From assembly GCA_016839055.1 (NCBI GenBank), contig JAEKNX010000013.1, positions 83,707 through 147,706 of the forward strand: a DNA stretch of 64,000 bases, read 5' to 3'. The translations under genes and the position numbers were made by a program. How positions within the stretch are numbered: position 1 is the stretch's first letter; each line of letters begins with the position of its first letter. The DNA is from Spirochaetales bacterium. Lineage in GTDB: Bacteria > Spirochaetota > Spirochaetia > UBA9216. The notes under the pieces are model-generated. The model saw only the letters and a program-made list of their open reading frames with translations, made no database searches and was not told where the DNA came from. Shown in pieces: positions 17,249 through 24,898 of this stretch.

Positions 17249-18104
17249 CAGCCGATTTTGAGCTGTTCCGGGTCTGCCCGTCTGTGATTCTCGTCCATGT
17301 TATTAATGCAGCGGTTGTAAAACCGTACTGGGCTATGAACTGAATGACTTCAGGCTTGGAGTACCATCCGAAGAGGAAGTTCAGAGGAACTCCGAGCGCC
17401 CCGCTCTTGTGGTTGAATACAGTCTCTGAGAAATCAAACATCTTTGTCAGAACGAGGCTGTCGCCGCCGAGATAGCCGAGGGTCTTCAGTGCCGACAGGA
17501 ACTCATGGACCGAATACCCAAGCATATAGCCTGCCTGAAGGATGAGGTATGCCAGGGTAATGTTAAAAAACACCGAGAGCCTCACTTTAACAAGTGAGCG
17601 GTTAATCAGTACTGCGAGAACCGCAGCAATCAAAAGGCCCGATAGAGTCCCGAGAAGGTACGCCTGCTTGTCTGCCGCGGTGAACGTAAACAGGACAATC
17701 TCGGCTCCCTCCCTTAGAACCATTACCATTGCAAGAACAAATAATCCCCTCGATGACATATTCCTGCTGACCTCGGTTTCGACGTCGCCGGTTATTGTTC
17801 GGCCATGCTCAATCATCCAGTATATGAAGGTGGCAATAAAGATGAGGGCAACAAGAGAGGCTCCGGATTCCCAGAGTTTCGAGACTGCCCCGCCCTCCTT
17901 TCCCATCAGGGTCGAGATTCCCCAGAGAATCAATCCGAAAACGGCCGAGCCTCCAATTCCTGCCAGCAGACCGGAAGAAACATTCTTCTTCAACTCCGGC
18001 CGGTTAATTTTACTCAAGTATTGTAGCATTATTCCAATAATAAGGAATGCTTCCATGCCCTCCCGAAAACCTACAATTAGCCCCGGAACAATTTGTGTAA
18101 ACAT
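17235..18104 (-). CDS. FTR1 family iron permease
   Basis: About 289 residues and seven membrane helices. Both iron-binding REGxE motifs are present: GFREGMEAFL near the N-terminus and VLREGAEIVLF in the middle. FTR1/EfeU permeases take up Fe(III) produced by an oxidase. I place the start at 18104, where AGAGGAG precedes MFTQIVPG; an ATG at 18152 lies inside the promoter and cannot be on the transcript. Its last 14 bases overlap the end of the convergent multicopper oxidase gene, which could supply ferroxidase activity. The promoter carries a possible metal-repressor box. Confidence 0.88.
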   Translation of the reverse strand: MFTQIVPGLIVGFREGMEAFLIIGIMLQYLSKINRPELKKNVSSGLLAGIGGSAVFGLILWGISTLMGKEGGAVSKLWESGASLVALIFIATFIYWMIEHGRTITGDVETEVSRNMSSRGLFVLAMVMVLREGAEIVLFTFTAADKQAYLLGTLSGLLIAAVLAVLINRSLVKVRLSVFFNITLAYLILQAGYMLGYSVHEFLSALKTLGYLGGDSLVLTKMFDFSETVFNHKSGALGVPLNFLFGWYSKPEVIQFIAQYGFTTAALITWTRITDGQTRNSSKSAATLS

Positions 18105-18129
18105 ATCATAGTCTCCTCTGTTAACTTTA

Positions 18130-18171
18130 TTAGCGTTAACTAACATTAACAAAACACTACAAGCTTGTCAA
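18130..18171 (-). promoter_or_regulatory. FTR1 promoter with TTAG-N6-CTAA box
   Basis: On the minus strand TTGACA (18171-18166), 17 bases, TAATGT (18148-18143). The inverted repeat TTAGTTAACGCTAA (18143-18130) abuts the -10 box where a repressor would block initiation. The same TTAG-N6-CTAA layout occurs in the promoter at 51203-51231 of an iron-type binding-protein fragment. A DtxR-type regulator is a reasonable but unproven reader. Confidence 0.6.
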
Positions 18172-18201
18172 TACATGAGTACTTTACTTATGTATTCTTA
18201 C

Positions 18202-18233
18202 AAAAAAAAGACAGAGCCGATACAGCCCTGTCT
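18202..18233 (-). terminator. Rho-independent terminator of the flavoprotein gene
   Basis: On the minus strand AGACAGGGC and GCTCTGTCT pair over nine positions (one G-U) around a seven-base loop, followed by eight T. It begins 22 bases after the stop of the old-yellow-enzyme gene. Confidence 0.85.
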
Positions 18234-18255
18234 CCTTCATAAGTAACTACCTGAC

Positions 18256-20523
18256 CTACAGGCATATTCCTATCTGATAGGCAGCCTTCACGGCCTCAAA
18301 GACCCGCCCGCAGCGAAATGAATCTCCGATATTGTAAAGCTCCGGAGCAGCATTAGTCTGCTGGCATTCATAGAAAAATGAATCATCAGGCGCGGCCCCG
18401 GCAGCAAGAACGATGAGGTCAGCCGCGACTTCTACCTCCTGGGTCTCACTCTTTATTGCCTTGGCAAACGGATTCTCTACATTTTCAGGGAGAATCGGCG
18501 TCCAGGTTACGTAGGGGTCCGGAACTGTTTTCGATATATTTTTAAGAAGAACAGCCGATTTACTCTTTACTTCCTTAAGTTGTGTGCAGTTGTGAAGAGG
18601 GACGCCGAGTTCCTCAAGATAGTGAATAAGCCAACCCCTGTTTGCCGTACAGACCCCCTCCATGAACTGGGGCAGCATCTCAACAAGCTGTACATTCTTA
18701 CCCATTTCATGCTGGAGAAAATACGCGGTCTCACATCCTACAACACCTCCGCCGACAACAACTACATCCTTCGCATTTTCTGCTATAGACGGCTCTCTTA
18801 GAAGGTCGACTGCATGAACAACATGCGGGGCATCTATTCCTGCAACCGGCGGCCTTTTCTGAAGAGTTCCGGTGGACGCGACAATTACATCCCAGCCCTC
18901 GGCTTTCAGCTGTGCCGGAGTCGGAGCGGAATTAAGTTTAAGTGTCAGTCTGTACTCAGATGATGTCAGTTCAATCTGCCTGCCAAGGTAATTTATATAA
19001 TTTACGATATCAAATTTAATCTTTGGTCTCGAACCTGGATTAAGCATTCCGCCGATTACTCCGCTTTTCTCAAAAAGAGTCACATCATGGCCGCGCCTTG
19101 CAGCCGTGACCGCCGTCATTACTCCCGCAGGACCCGCGCCTATTACCGCGACCCTGCGCGGCTTTTTGACGGTTGACATCTCCGTGCCGTTAAAAATATC
19201 CTCAAAGCCCGTCACAGGATTGAGCGCGCATTGAGGATGTCCGCCTTCGACAAATTCATTAATGCATCCTTCCTGATCTCCTATACAGGGCGCAATCTCA
19301 TCAACGCGTCCGGCATAGACCTTCTTTGGCCAATCAGGATCGGATAGAAGAGGCCGCCCAAGCATAATCATGTCGCAAAGTCCGTCCCGAAGGGCCCTCT
19401 CGGCGAGGTCGGGATAACCAAGTTTCCCGACACCAACAACAGGAACTTCAACTCCTGCATTGGAGATAATCCTGTTTTCCTTAAAATACTCTTTAACTAT
19501 CTGCGATACTTCGAGAAAACAGCCTGGAGGCATCGGTCCTGGAGGATGCGGAAGCCACCAATTATCATAACAGCCGAGATCGACATCAAACACATCAACA
19601 CCGGCCTCTACGAGGGCTTTCATATATTCAAGGGTCATCTCTACAGTGCGCTCATTTCTGAACTTTTTCAGAGATTTCACTTCATTCATCTTCGAGGTAT
19701 AGGTTTCATTAAGAACCAGCGAGAGATCTATCCGGTACATAATCGGATAGGAAGCGCCAGCCCTCTTTCGTATTTCCTTCACCATCTCAACCCCGAAAGC
19801 CTTCCAGTCAGCAAATTTCCCGAGCTTCCTCCTGTTAAAGGCGGGATTTGTCATCTGCTCGAGAAAGTAACCTTCGTGTCCATGCAGATAAACTCCGTCT
19901 ATCGTCAGAGATTTGGAGTCGGCTGCCGCCTGGCCGGCATTCTTTATAATCTTCCAGGCTCCGCGGTTTGATATGGGTTTGCAGGGAATTGACGGAATAT
20001 AAAAATTAGGATTCCATGAAGCGGAGATTGGAAACTTCTTCTTGTTCACCAGACATTCCGGTGAGCCGACTCTGCCGAGTCCCGGGGTAAGCTGGATAAA
20101 AAAGGCTGCGCCGTGTCCATGACATTTCTCGGCAATGTCCCGCCAGCCGGCAAAAACCGATCGGCTCTTGTCTATCCTCGGGAAATATGAGCGGTCGCCG
20201 AGTTCGGTAACGGTACTATCAATACCGTGGCTGATTGGAACCAGTCCCGATGTTATCAATCCCACTCCTCCTTCTGCGCGCCTTGCAAAATACTGGATCA
20301 TCTTCATTGCTGGCCGTCCAGTCTCATCAGACATACTGATATTTCCCATGGGTGCCATCACAAGCCGGTTTTTAATCTTCAGCCGGTTAATCTGTATCGG
20401 TGAGAACATAGAGACATAGGGGTGAAGATTCGAGCTCATCCTGCCGTCATCAAGCAGACTCTCATCTTCATACCAGGTTCCATAGCTGTCAACCAGCTTT
20501 TTTATTCTTTCCTGATTTGTCAT
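18256..20523 (-). CDS. Old-yellow-enzyme family NADH:flavin oxidoreductase, FadH-like
   Basis: 755 residues from ATG 20523, chosen because AAGAGGAA lies about eight bases upstream. The N-terminal TIM barrel is FMN-binding (RLVMAPMGNISM), the middle carries a cluster-binding region, and the C-terminal half is a FAD/NAD(P) Rossmann module (RRVAVIGAGPAGVMTA, VVVVGGGVVGCETA). This is the layout of 2,4-dienoyl-CoA reductase and bile-acid or enoate reductases; the substrate is unknown. In the cluster motif the expected second cysteine is Asp416 (C413-I-G-D416-Q-E-G-C420, C432). The gene is divergent from a TetR regulator across a triple palindrome and has its own terminator. Confidence 0.88.
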   Translation of the reverse strand: MTNQERIKKLVDSYGTWYEDESLLDDGRMSSNLHPYVSMFSPIQINRLKIKNRLVMAPMGNISMSDETGRPAMKMIQYFARRAEGGVGLITSGLVPISHGIDSTVTELGDRSYFPRIDKSRSVFAGWRDIAEKCHGHGAAFFIQLTPGLGRVGSPECLVNKKKFPISASWNPNFYIPSIPCKPISNRGAWKIIKNAGQAAADSKSLTIDGVYLHGHEGYFLEQMTNPAFNRRKLGKFADWKAFGVEMVKEIRKRAGASYPIMYRIDLSLVLNETYTSKMNEVKSLKKFRNERTVEMTLEYMKALVEAGVDVFDVDLGCYDNWWLPHPPGPMPPGCFLEVSQIVKEYFKENRIISNAGVEVPVVGVGKLGYPDLAERALRDGLCDMIMLGRPLLSDPDWPKKVYAGRVDEIAPCIGDQEGCINEFVEGGHPQCALNPVTGFEDIFNGTEMSTVKKPRRVAVIGAGPAGVMTAVTAARRGHDVTLFEKSGVIGGMLNPGSRPKIKFDIVNYINYLGRQIELTSSEYRLTLKLNSAPTPAQLKAEGWDVIVASTGTLQKRPPVAGIDAPHVVHAVDLLREPSIAENAKDVVVVGGGVVGCETAYFLQHEMGKNVQLVEMLPQFMEGVCTANRGWLIHYLEELGVPLHNCTQLKEVKSKSAVLLKNISKTVPDPYVTWTPILPENVENPFAKAIKSETQEVEVAADLIVLAAGAAPDDSFFYECQQTNAAPELYNIGDSFRCGRVFEAVKAAYQIGICL

Positions 20524-20605
20524 TATAATAATTCCTCTTATATAAGTTACCCACATGGATGCGGGTTTCAGAGATGAGGTTTGAAAGCGACGCTTATCAA
20601 ACTTC

Positions 20606-20646
20606 AAAATAATAAAACAGCAGAAGGTGTCTACACCTTAGGCTGT
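20606..20646 (-). terminator. Hairpin with T-rich tail upstream of the flavoprotein gene, possible attenuator
   Basis: ACAGC (20617-20621) pairs with GCTGT (20642-20646) and AGGTGT with ACACCT around a two-base loop; on the minus strand a TTTTATTATTTT tract follows. It lies between a truncated reading frame (20703-20786) and the flavoprotein start, so it either ends a relic gene or acts as a leader terminator. Confidence 0.5.
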
Positions 20647-20702
20647 CTTTATCATTTCTCCTTATTTCAAAATTACTGTCCCGTCACTTTTTATTTCCAC
20701 TC

Positions 20703-20786
20703 TCATACCTTACGCAGGGTCTCCCCCTTGCCGCCGGAGAGAATCTCACGTTCATCCGCAGTTAAAGACATATTGTAATTAGTCAA
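20703..20786 (-). pseudogene. Truncated aconitase X N-terminus or leader peptide
   Basis: From TTG 20786, seven bases after GGAGG, a 27-codon frame reads MTNYNMSLTADEREILSGG then KGETLRKV and stops. The LTxxExxxLxGxxGExxxK pattern matches the start of aconitase X (AcnX, formerly DUF521) proteins, which have about 400 more residues. Its TGA overlaps a 14-codon frame (20662-20706) as ATGA. It is either the remnant of a deleted acnX gene or a small frame now used as a leader for the flavoprotein gene; the intact ribosome site suggests it is still translated. Confidence 0.5.
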
Positions 20787-20807
20787 AATTCAACCTCCAC
20801 TTCTTGA

Positions 20808-20845
20808 TGACCATAGTCACTGACCGCAGTCACTGACTATGGTCA
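20808..20845. promoter_or_regulatory. Triple TGAC-N4-GTCA palindrome, probable TetR operator array
   Basis: TGACCATAGTCA (20808-20819), TGACCGCAGTCA (20821-20832) and TGACTATGGTCA (20834-20845) lie in tandem with a 13-base period, each an inverted repeat; the outer two are exact reverse complements of each other. The array sits between the divergent flavoprotein and tetR genes, the expected place for the operator of the TetR product. Confidence 0.75.
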
Positions 20846-20846
20846 C

Positions 20847-20882
20847 TTCCACATCTTAACATGACATGTTATAATAAGTAAA
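20847..20882 (+). promoter_or_regulatory. tetR promoter, probably giving a leaderless mRNA
   Basis: A perfect TATAAT (20870-20875) lies six bases before the tetR ATG at 20882, so transcription should begin at or next to the start codon. There is no ribosome site. A weak -35 (TTCCAC-like) is all that can be proposed. AACATGACATGTT, an inverted repeat, covers the spacer. Confidence 0.5.
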
Positions 20883-21517
20883 TGAAAACCTACCCAGAGC
20901 AGTCAAAAACAAGCAGACAACTTCAGGCCGAACGAACAAAACATAATATCTATATGACTGCAAGAAAATTGATTGCCGATAAAGGCTTTGATAATGTAAC
21001 TATTGAAGAAGTTTGCAGAACTGCCGGAATTTCCAAGGGGCTTTTCTACCATTATTATAAATCAAAGGATGATATCATCATCGAAGGGTATTCGGAGTGT
21101 GATGACTACTTCGAAACTCATGTCAGAAATTCTCTGTCGAAAGAGAATTTTTTAGATAGAATTGTTGAATTCATTGATTATCAGATCCTCTATGCCGACA
21201 AGCTTGGAATAGATGTGCTCATCCAGGCATACAAGAGTCAGATTCAGCATGGAAATGATTTTTTCGTATCCGAAGGGCGAAGTCTACCGGTTATTCTGAA
21301 AGAAATCATAGATAGAGGCAAGGAGAAGGGAGATATACGCATAGATCTCTCCACCGATTATATAACAAATTTCATCCTCCGATTCTCGAGAGGACTTCTC
21401 TACGACTGGTGCCTGCATGACGGGAATTACGATATCAAAGAATCCGCTCATGAGGCTGTTAAAAGACTCGTTGAACTGTTTAGGATTGAACAAATTTCAA
21501 AAAATCCCTCTAATTAA
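20882..21517 (+). CDS. TetR family transcriptional regulator
   Basis: 211 residues. The N-terminal helix-turn-helix (about 18-64) is typical: ARKLIADKGFDNVTIEEV, then AGISKGLFYHYYKSKDDI. The C-terminal ligand domain is not assignable to a substrate. The gene is divergent from the old-yellow-enzyme gene and the three palindromes between them are its probable operators, so it likely represses that gene and itself in response to an enzyme substrate. The ATG lacks a ribosome site and lies seven bases after a TATAAT, which suggests a leaderless transcript. A diguanylate cyclase follows 34 bases later. Confidence 0.88.
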   Translation: MKTYPEQSKTSRQLQAERTKHNIYMTARKLIADKGFDNVTIEEVCRTAGISKGLFYHYYKSKDDIIIEGYSECDDYFETHVRNSLSKENFLDRIVEFIDYQILYADKLGIDVLIQAYKSQIQHGNDFFVSEGRSLPVILKEIIDRGKEKGDIRIDLSTDYITNFILRFSRGLLYDWCLHDGNYDIKESAHEAVKRLVELFRIEQISKNPSN

Positions 21518-21551
21518 TTTTTATTAAAGCATAACTATATTATAATTAAAT

Positions 21552-22979
21552 ATGTTACTTTCAAACCGCATACGACTGATTGTTCTATTGAGTATCATTC
21601 TGGTAATCGCTTTTACGGCGGTAAGCCTGTTAAATGTCCATACAGCCAGAACCGCAATGATTGAAGAGGTCTCAAAAACTTCGCTACCACTCCTCCGTGA
21701 AAATATCTTTTCCGAAATCCAGGAAGATTTTCTGCCTGCGCTTAATATAGCATCTATGATGGCAAATGATTATTTCCTCGTTCGATGGACGGAAGACGGT
21801 GAAAAAAATGCGCAGGAGGTACAATCATATCTACAACGGATACAGCAGGAATACGATTTTTTCTCAACCTTCTTCATCTCCGACAGAACGAAAAAATATT
21901 ACCATTTCTCCGGAATTAACAAGACAATATCAACCGAAGATGAGCATGATGTCTGGTATTTTAATTTCGTAGATTCGGGAAGGGAATATATCCTCGACGT
22001 CGACACCGATGAGGTCAGGAATAATCTTTTGACAATTTTCCTGAATTTCAGGCTTGAAGATCATCAGGGGAATCTCATTGGAGTTACCGGAATAGGAATT
22101 GAGATGGAGAGTTTCTCAAATTTCCTCCAGCAGAAACAGCAGAAATACGATAGAACCATCTTTCTCACAGACGCTGAAGGTCTGATTCAGGCACATTCGG
22201 ATATCTCCAATATTGAAGCTGTCAATATCTATAACGAGCCCGGAATAAACGTAGTCGCGCAAAAAATTCTCACGGACAGACAGACTCCGCTGGATTTTAA
22301 TTACAACAATGCAGGGGAGAACATCCTCATCTCATCACGCTACATTCCTGAACTGGACTGGTTTCTCATTGTCGAACTTCGAAACGCTGAAGAACTCGGC
22401 GAGAGCAGCAAAGTTCTCAAACGTTCGATAGAAATTGGCTTATTATCATCCGTCCTCATCATCATTATTGTTTCAATGATGATAACCTCATACAACAAAA
22501 AGCTTGAATCACTTTCAACAACCGACCCTTTAACAAGCATTTATAATCGGAGAGAATTTGACAGACTGCTTCATAGGGCATCTTATAGAAATGGAAGACA
22601 CGGCACGCCTTTTTCGGTGATTATAATTGATCTGGATAATTTTAAAAATATCAATGACAAACAAGGTCATCCAGCAGGCGACAAGGTCCTGGTAGAATTC
22701 TCGAGTTTTCTGTTTTCAATAAAAAGAACTGATGACGTCCTGGCCAGGTGGGGCGGGGATGAATTCATCCTTCTGCTTGAGTCTGATCTCAGAGAATCTG
22801 AAGCTTTTGCCGAAAGACTTCGGTTTGAGTATAGAAAACTTAATTACTCCATTACTCTGAGCATGGGAATAGCGCAGCTTCAGAGGGAAGAAAGCATGGA
22901 GTCCCTGATTAACCGATCAGACCAAGCCCTCTACAGGGCTAAAAAGAACGGCCGAGACCAGATAGCTACTGCAGGATAA
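21552..22979 (+). CDS. Membrane diguanylate cyclase with extracytoplasmic sensor
   Basis: 475 residues: membrane helix 1 at about 8-26, a periplasmic Cache-like sensor of some 260 residues, membrane helix 2 at about 290-312, then a GGDEF domain. The active site is intact (RWGGDEFILL), as are the substrate-binding LDNFKNINDKQGH segment and the inhibitory I-site RTDD, five residues before GGDEF, so product inhibition by c-di-GMP is expected. It synthesises c-di-GMP from two GTP. No ribosome site precedes the ATG, and TATAAT (21541-21546) lies five bases before it, so a leaderless transcript or read-through from tetR is possible. Confidence 0.9.
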   Translation: MLLSNRIRLIVLLSIILVIAFTAVSLLNVHTARTAMIEEVSKTSLPLLRENIFSEIQEDFLPALNIASMMANDYFLVRWTEDGEKNAQEVQSYLQRIQQEYDFFSTFFISDRTKKYYHFSGINKTISTEDEHDVWYFNFVDSGREYILDVDTDEVRNNLLTIFLNFRLEDHQGNLIGVTGIGIEMESFSNFLQQKQQKYDRTIFLTDAEGLIQAHSDISNIEAVNIYNEPGINVVAQKILTDRQTPLDFNYNNAGENILISSRYIPELDWFLIVELRNAEELGESSKVLKRSIEIGLLSSVLIIIIVSMMITSYNKKLESLSTTDPLTSIYNRREFDRLLHRASYRNGRHGTPFSVIIIDLDNFKNINDKQGHPAGDKVLVEFSSFLFSIKRTDDVLARWGGDEFILLLESDLRESEAFAERLRFEYRKLNYSITLSMGIAQLQREESMESLINRSDQALYRAKKNGRDQIATAG

Positions 22980-23116
22980 AAGAATACTGCTGCCAATAAT
23001 CAATATCCTCGCGTTATCCTGCCGCTTTTCATGTAATACGCATTACGAAAGAAAAAGCCGGTTTTCGCCGGAACATCTTTCACTACCTTAAGATCCATCG
23101 ATAGTATAGAATGAGC

Positions 23117-23148
23117 AGTGCAAATGCACTTATTTTTATATTTTTTTT
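23117..23148 (+). terminator. Possible terminator downstream of the diguanylate cyclase gene
   Basis: AGTGC and GCACT (23117-23130) form a short stem with an AAAT loop, followed by a long T-rich tract (23131-23148). The stem is weak and lies about 140 bases after the stop codon. Confidence 0.4.
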
Positions 23149-23178
23149 GTGTATTTGTCATTTTTATAAAATGTTTTC

Positions 23179-23213
23179 TTGACCATCACACACTATCATC
23201 TTAAAATATTTCA
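23179..23213 (+). promoter_or_regulatory. Promoter of the Lrp-type regulator, probably leaderless
   Basis: TTGACC (23179-23184), a 17-base spacer and TAAAAT (23202-23207). The ATG at 23214 is seven bases past the -10 box, so the transcript should begin at the start codon. No ribosome site is present. Confidence 0.6.
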
Positions 23214-23669
23214 ATGTCAAAGAAATATAAATTAGATAAAACCGATCTCGAAATTGTTCAGAATCTCTGGGACGGCCGAACTCCGTACAGCGAGATAGCT
23301 GATAAAATAGGACTCACCACAAATACCGTTCGAAACAGGGTTAATAAACTTCTTGAACTGGGAGTTCTTCAGATCATCAGCCTGGTAGAGCCAAGCGCGA
23401 TTGAAGGACACCACTCAGCCTTCATTGGTTTCAAAGTACTGCCAGACAAGGTGAAGTCATGTCTAACCCAAATATCGGAGCTAAAAGGAATTGTCGGCGC
23501 GGCGCGAGTAAGCGGCAGATTCGATGTCATCGCGGTGCTGCTGTACAACGATGAGTATTCATACGAGCGGTTTCTTGAAGAAGAACTGCAGAAGGTTGAA
23601 GGTGTAACAAGCACTGAAACTTTCTTTACGATAGGCGGAGCGAACTTCCAGCTTCGTTATGTGCTTTAA
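23214..23669 (+). CDS. Lrp/AsnC family transcriptional regulator
   Basis: 151 residues. An N-terminal winged helix (about 8-60: LDKTDLEIVQNLWDGR, then TTNTVRNRVNKLLELGV) is followed by an Lrp-type ligand/oligomerisation domain (about 70-150). Members usually respond to amino acids or related small molecules. It stands just upstream of the DUF917-hydantoinase-permease genes, with a 9-bp inverted repeat between, so local control of that operon is the simplest reading. The promoter places transcription start at the ATG. Confidence 0.88.
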   Translation: MSKKYKLDKTDLEIVQNLWDGRTPYSEIADKIGLTTNTVRNRVNKLLELGVLQIISLVEPSAIEGHHSAFIGFKVLPDKVKSCLTQISELKGIVGAARVSGRFDVIAVLLYNDEYSYERFLEEELQKVEGVTSTETFFTIGGANFQLRYVL

Positions 23670-23758
23670 GAAGAAAACGAAATTAGTTATTTCAGCTTCT
23701 TCTTCAGGAGCAATTTTACTGCTTTACTGCAAAATTACTCTATTAAAACTAAGGAAAC

Positions 23759-23787
23759 AAAGTCAAATTTTTCTCATTTTTGACTTT
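23759..23787 (+). promoter_or_regulatory. Inverted repeat upstream of the DUF917 gene, candidate operator
   Basis: AAAGTCAAA (23759-23767) and TTTGACTTT (23779-23787) are exact 9-bp arms with an 11-base T-rich spacer. It lies 22 bases before the DUF917 start and downstream of the Lrp gene; the arms include a TTGACT that could double as a -35 box. Confidence 0.55.
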
Positions 23788-23809
23788 CATTTATAAACAA
23801 GGAACAAGA

Positions 23810-24898
23810 ATGATTTACTTAACAGAAGAAGATTTGGATTATATCGCAGTAGGCGCTGCAATCCTCGGAGCCGGTGGCGGAGGCGATCCTTATGTCGGAA
23901 AACTGATGGCAAAGCAGGCCATCAAGAAACACGGAAAGGTCAGGCTTATCACTGCCGACGAAGTACCTGATGATGAAATTGTTATTCCATCGGCCATGAT
24001 GGGCGCCCCGTCGGTAATGCTTGAAAAGCTGCCGAACGGAAATGAGCCGGAGAATGCCTTCCGTTCCCTTGAGAAATATCTCGGGAAAAAAGCATATGCC
24101 GTTATTCCAATTGAGGCAGGCGGACTTAACTCGACTATTCCGATTTATACTGCCGCCTGCCTCGGGCTGCCTCTGGTTGACGCCGACGGTATGGGCAGGG
24201 CATTTCCCGAACTTCCGATGACAACATTCAGTGTCGGCGGTATATCAGCCACTCCTATGGTTGTCTGTGATGAAAAGGGAAACAAGATGGTCATTGAGAC
24301 TGTTACGAATGCCTGGGCTGAGACCCTGGCACGTACGGCTACCATAGCTATGGGCCTGTCTTCGATGATAGCAATCTACTGCATGAACGGCAGCCAGCTT
24401 AAAAAGTTTTCGGTTAAAGGAACAATTTCCTTTGCAAAGGCAATCGGAAAGCGGCTGATTGAAGCAAACAAGGAAAAAACCGATCCGATTGAGGGCCTGC
24501 TGGAAGTAACTAAGGGATTCAACCTCTTCGAGGGGAAGATTACCGATGTCCAGCGTGATCTAACAACCGGCTTTGTGCGCGGAAAGGTCTTAATGGAAGG
24601 AATTGAGAGCTGCAAAGGCTCGAATTTCCAGCTTGATTTTCAGAATGAAAATCTTGCTGGAACCATAGACGGTATTCCTGTAGCCCTGACTCCTGATCTA
24701 ATCACGGTTCTTGACAAGGAAAAAGGATTTCCGATTACAACTGAAAATTTGAAATACGGACAGCGCGTGGTCGTACTCGGCATCCCCTGCGATTCGTTCT
24801 GGCGCACAGAGGCCGGACTTGCCCAGGTAGGCCCAAGATACTTCAAATATGATTATGATTATACACCAATTGAAAAACTTGCAGCCGGGAGAAAATAG
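23810..24898 (+). CDS. DUF917 family protein
   Basis: 362 residues from ATG 23810, supported by AAGGAA six bases upstream. It carries the family's N-terminal AVGAAILGAGGGGDPY glycine-rich segment. DUF917 proteins are usually encoded beside hydantoinase/oxoprolinase proteins and some are annotated as hydantoinase-like partners, but the reaction is not firmly known to me. Here it directly abuts the hydantoinase gene (stop at 24898, next ATG at 24899), so the two products probably act together on a cyclic amide or related nitrogen compound brought in by the permease at 26717. Confidence 0.88.
   Translation: MIYLTEEDLDYIAVGAAILGAGGGGDPYVGKLMAKQAIKKHGKVRLITADEVPDDEIVIPSAMMGAPSVMLEKLPNGNEPENAFRSLEKYLGKKAYAVIPIEAGGLNSTIPIYTAACLGLPLVDADGMGRAFPELPMTTFSVGGISATPMVVCDEKGNKMVIETVTNAWAETLARTATIAMGLSSMIAIYCMNGSQLKKFSVKGTISFAKAIGKRLIEANKEKTDPIEGLLEVTKGFNLFEGKITDVQRDLTTGFVRGKVLMEGIESCKGSNFQLDFQNENLAGTIDGIPVALTPDLITVLDKEKGFPITTENLKYGQRVVVLGIPCDSFWRTEAGLAQVGPRYFKYDYDYTPIEKLAAGRK

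Noticed and set aside
17542..18111. 189-residue open frame on the plus strand
   Set aside because: Antisense to the FTR1 permease, whose iron motifs and promoter establish the minus strand as coding.
23026..23046. GTAAT-ACGC-ATTAC short palindrome
   Set aside because: Five-base arms in AT-rich DNA are expected by chance and the position fits no promoter.
23055..23082. GCCGG...CCGG hairpin after the diguanylate cyclase gene
   Set aside because: Only four pairs and no T-run in the right direction; the T-rich site at 23117-23148 is a better, though still weak, candidate.
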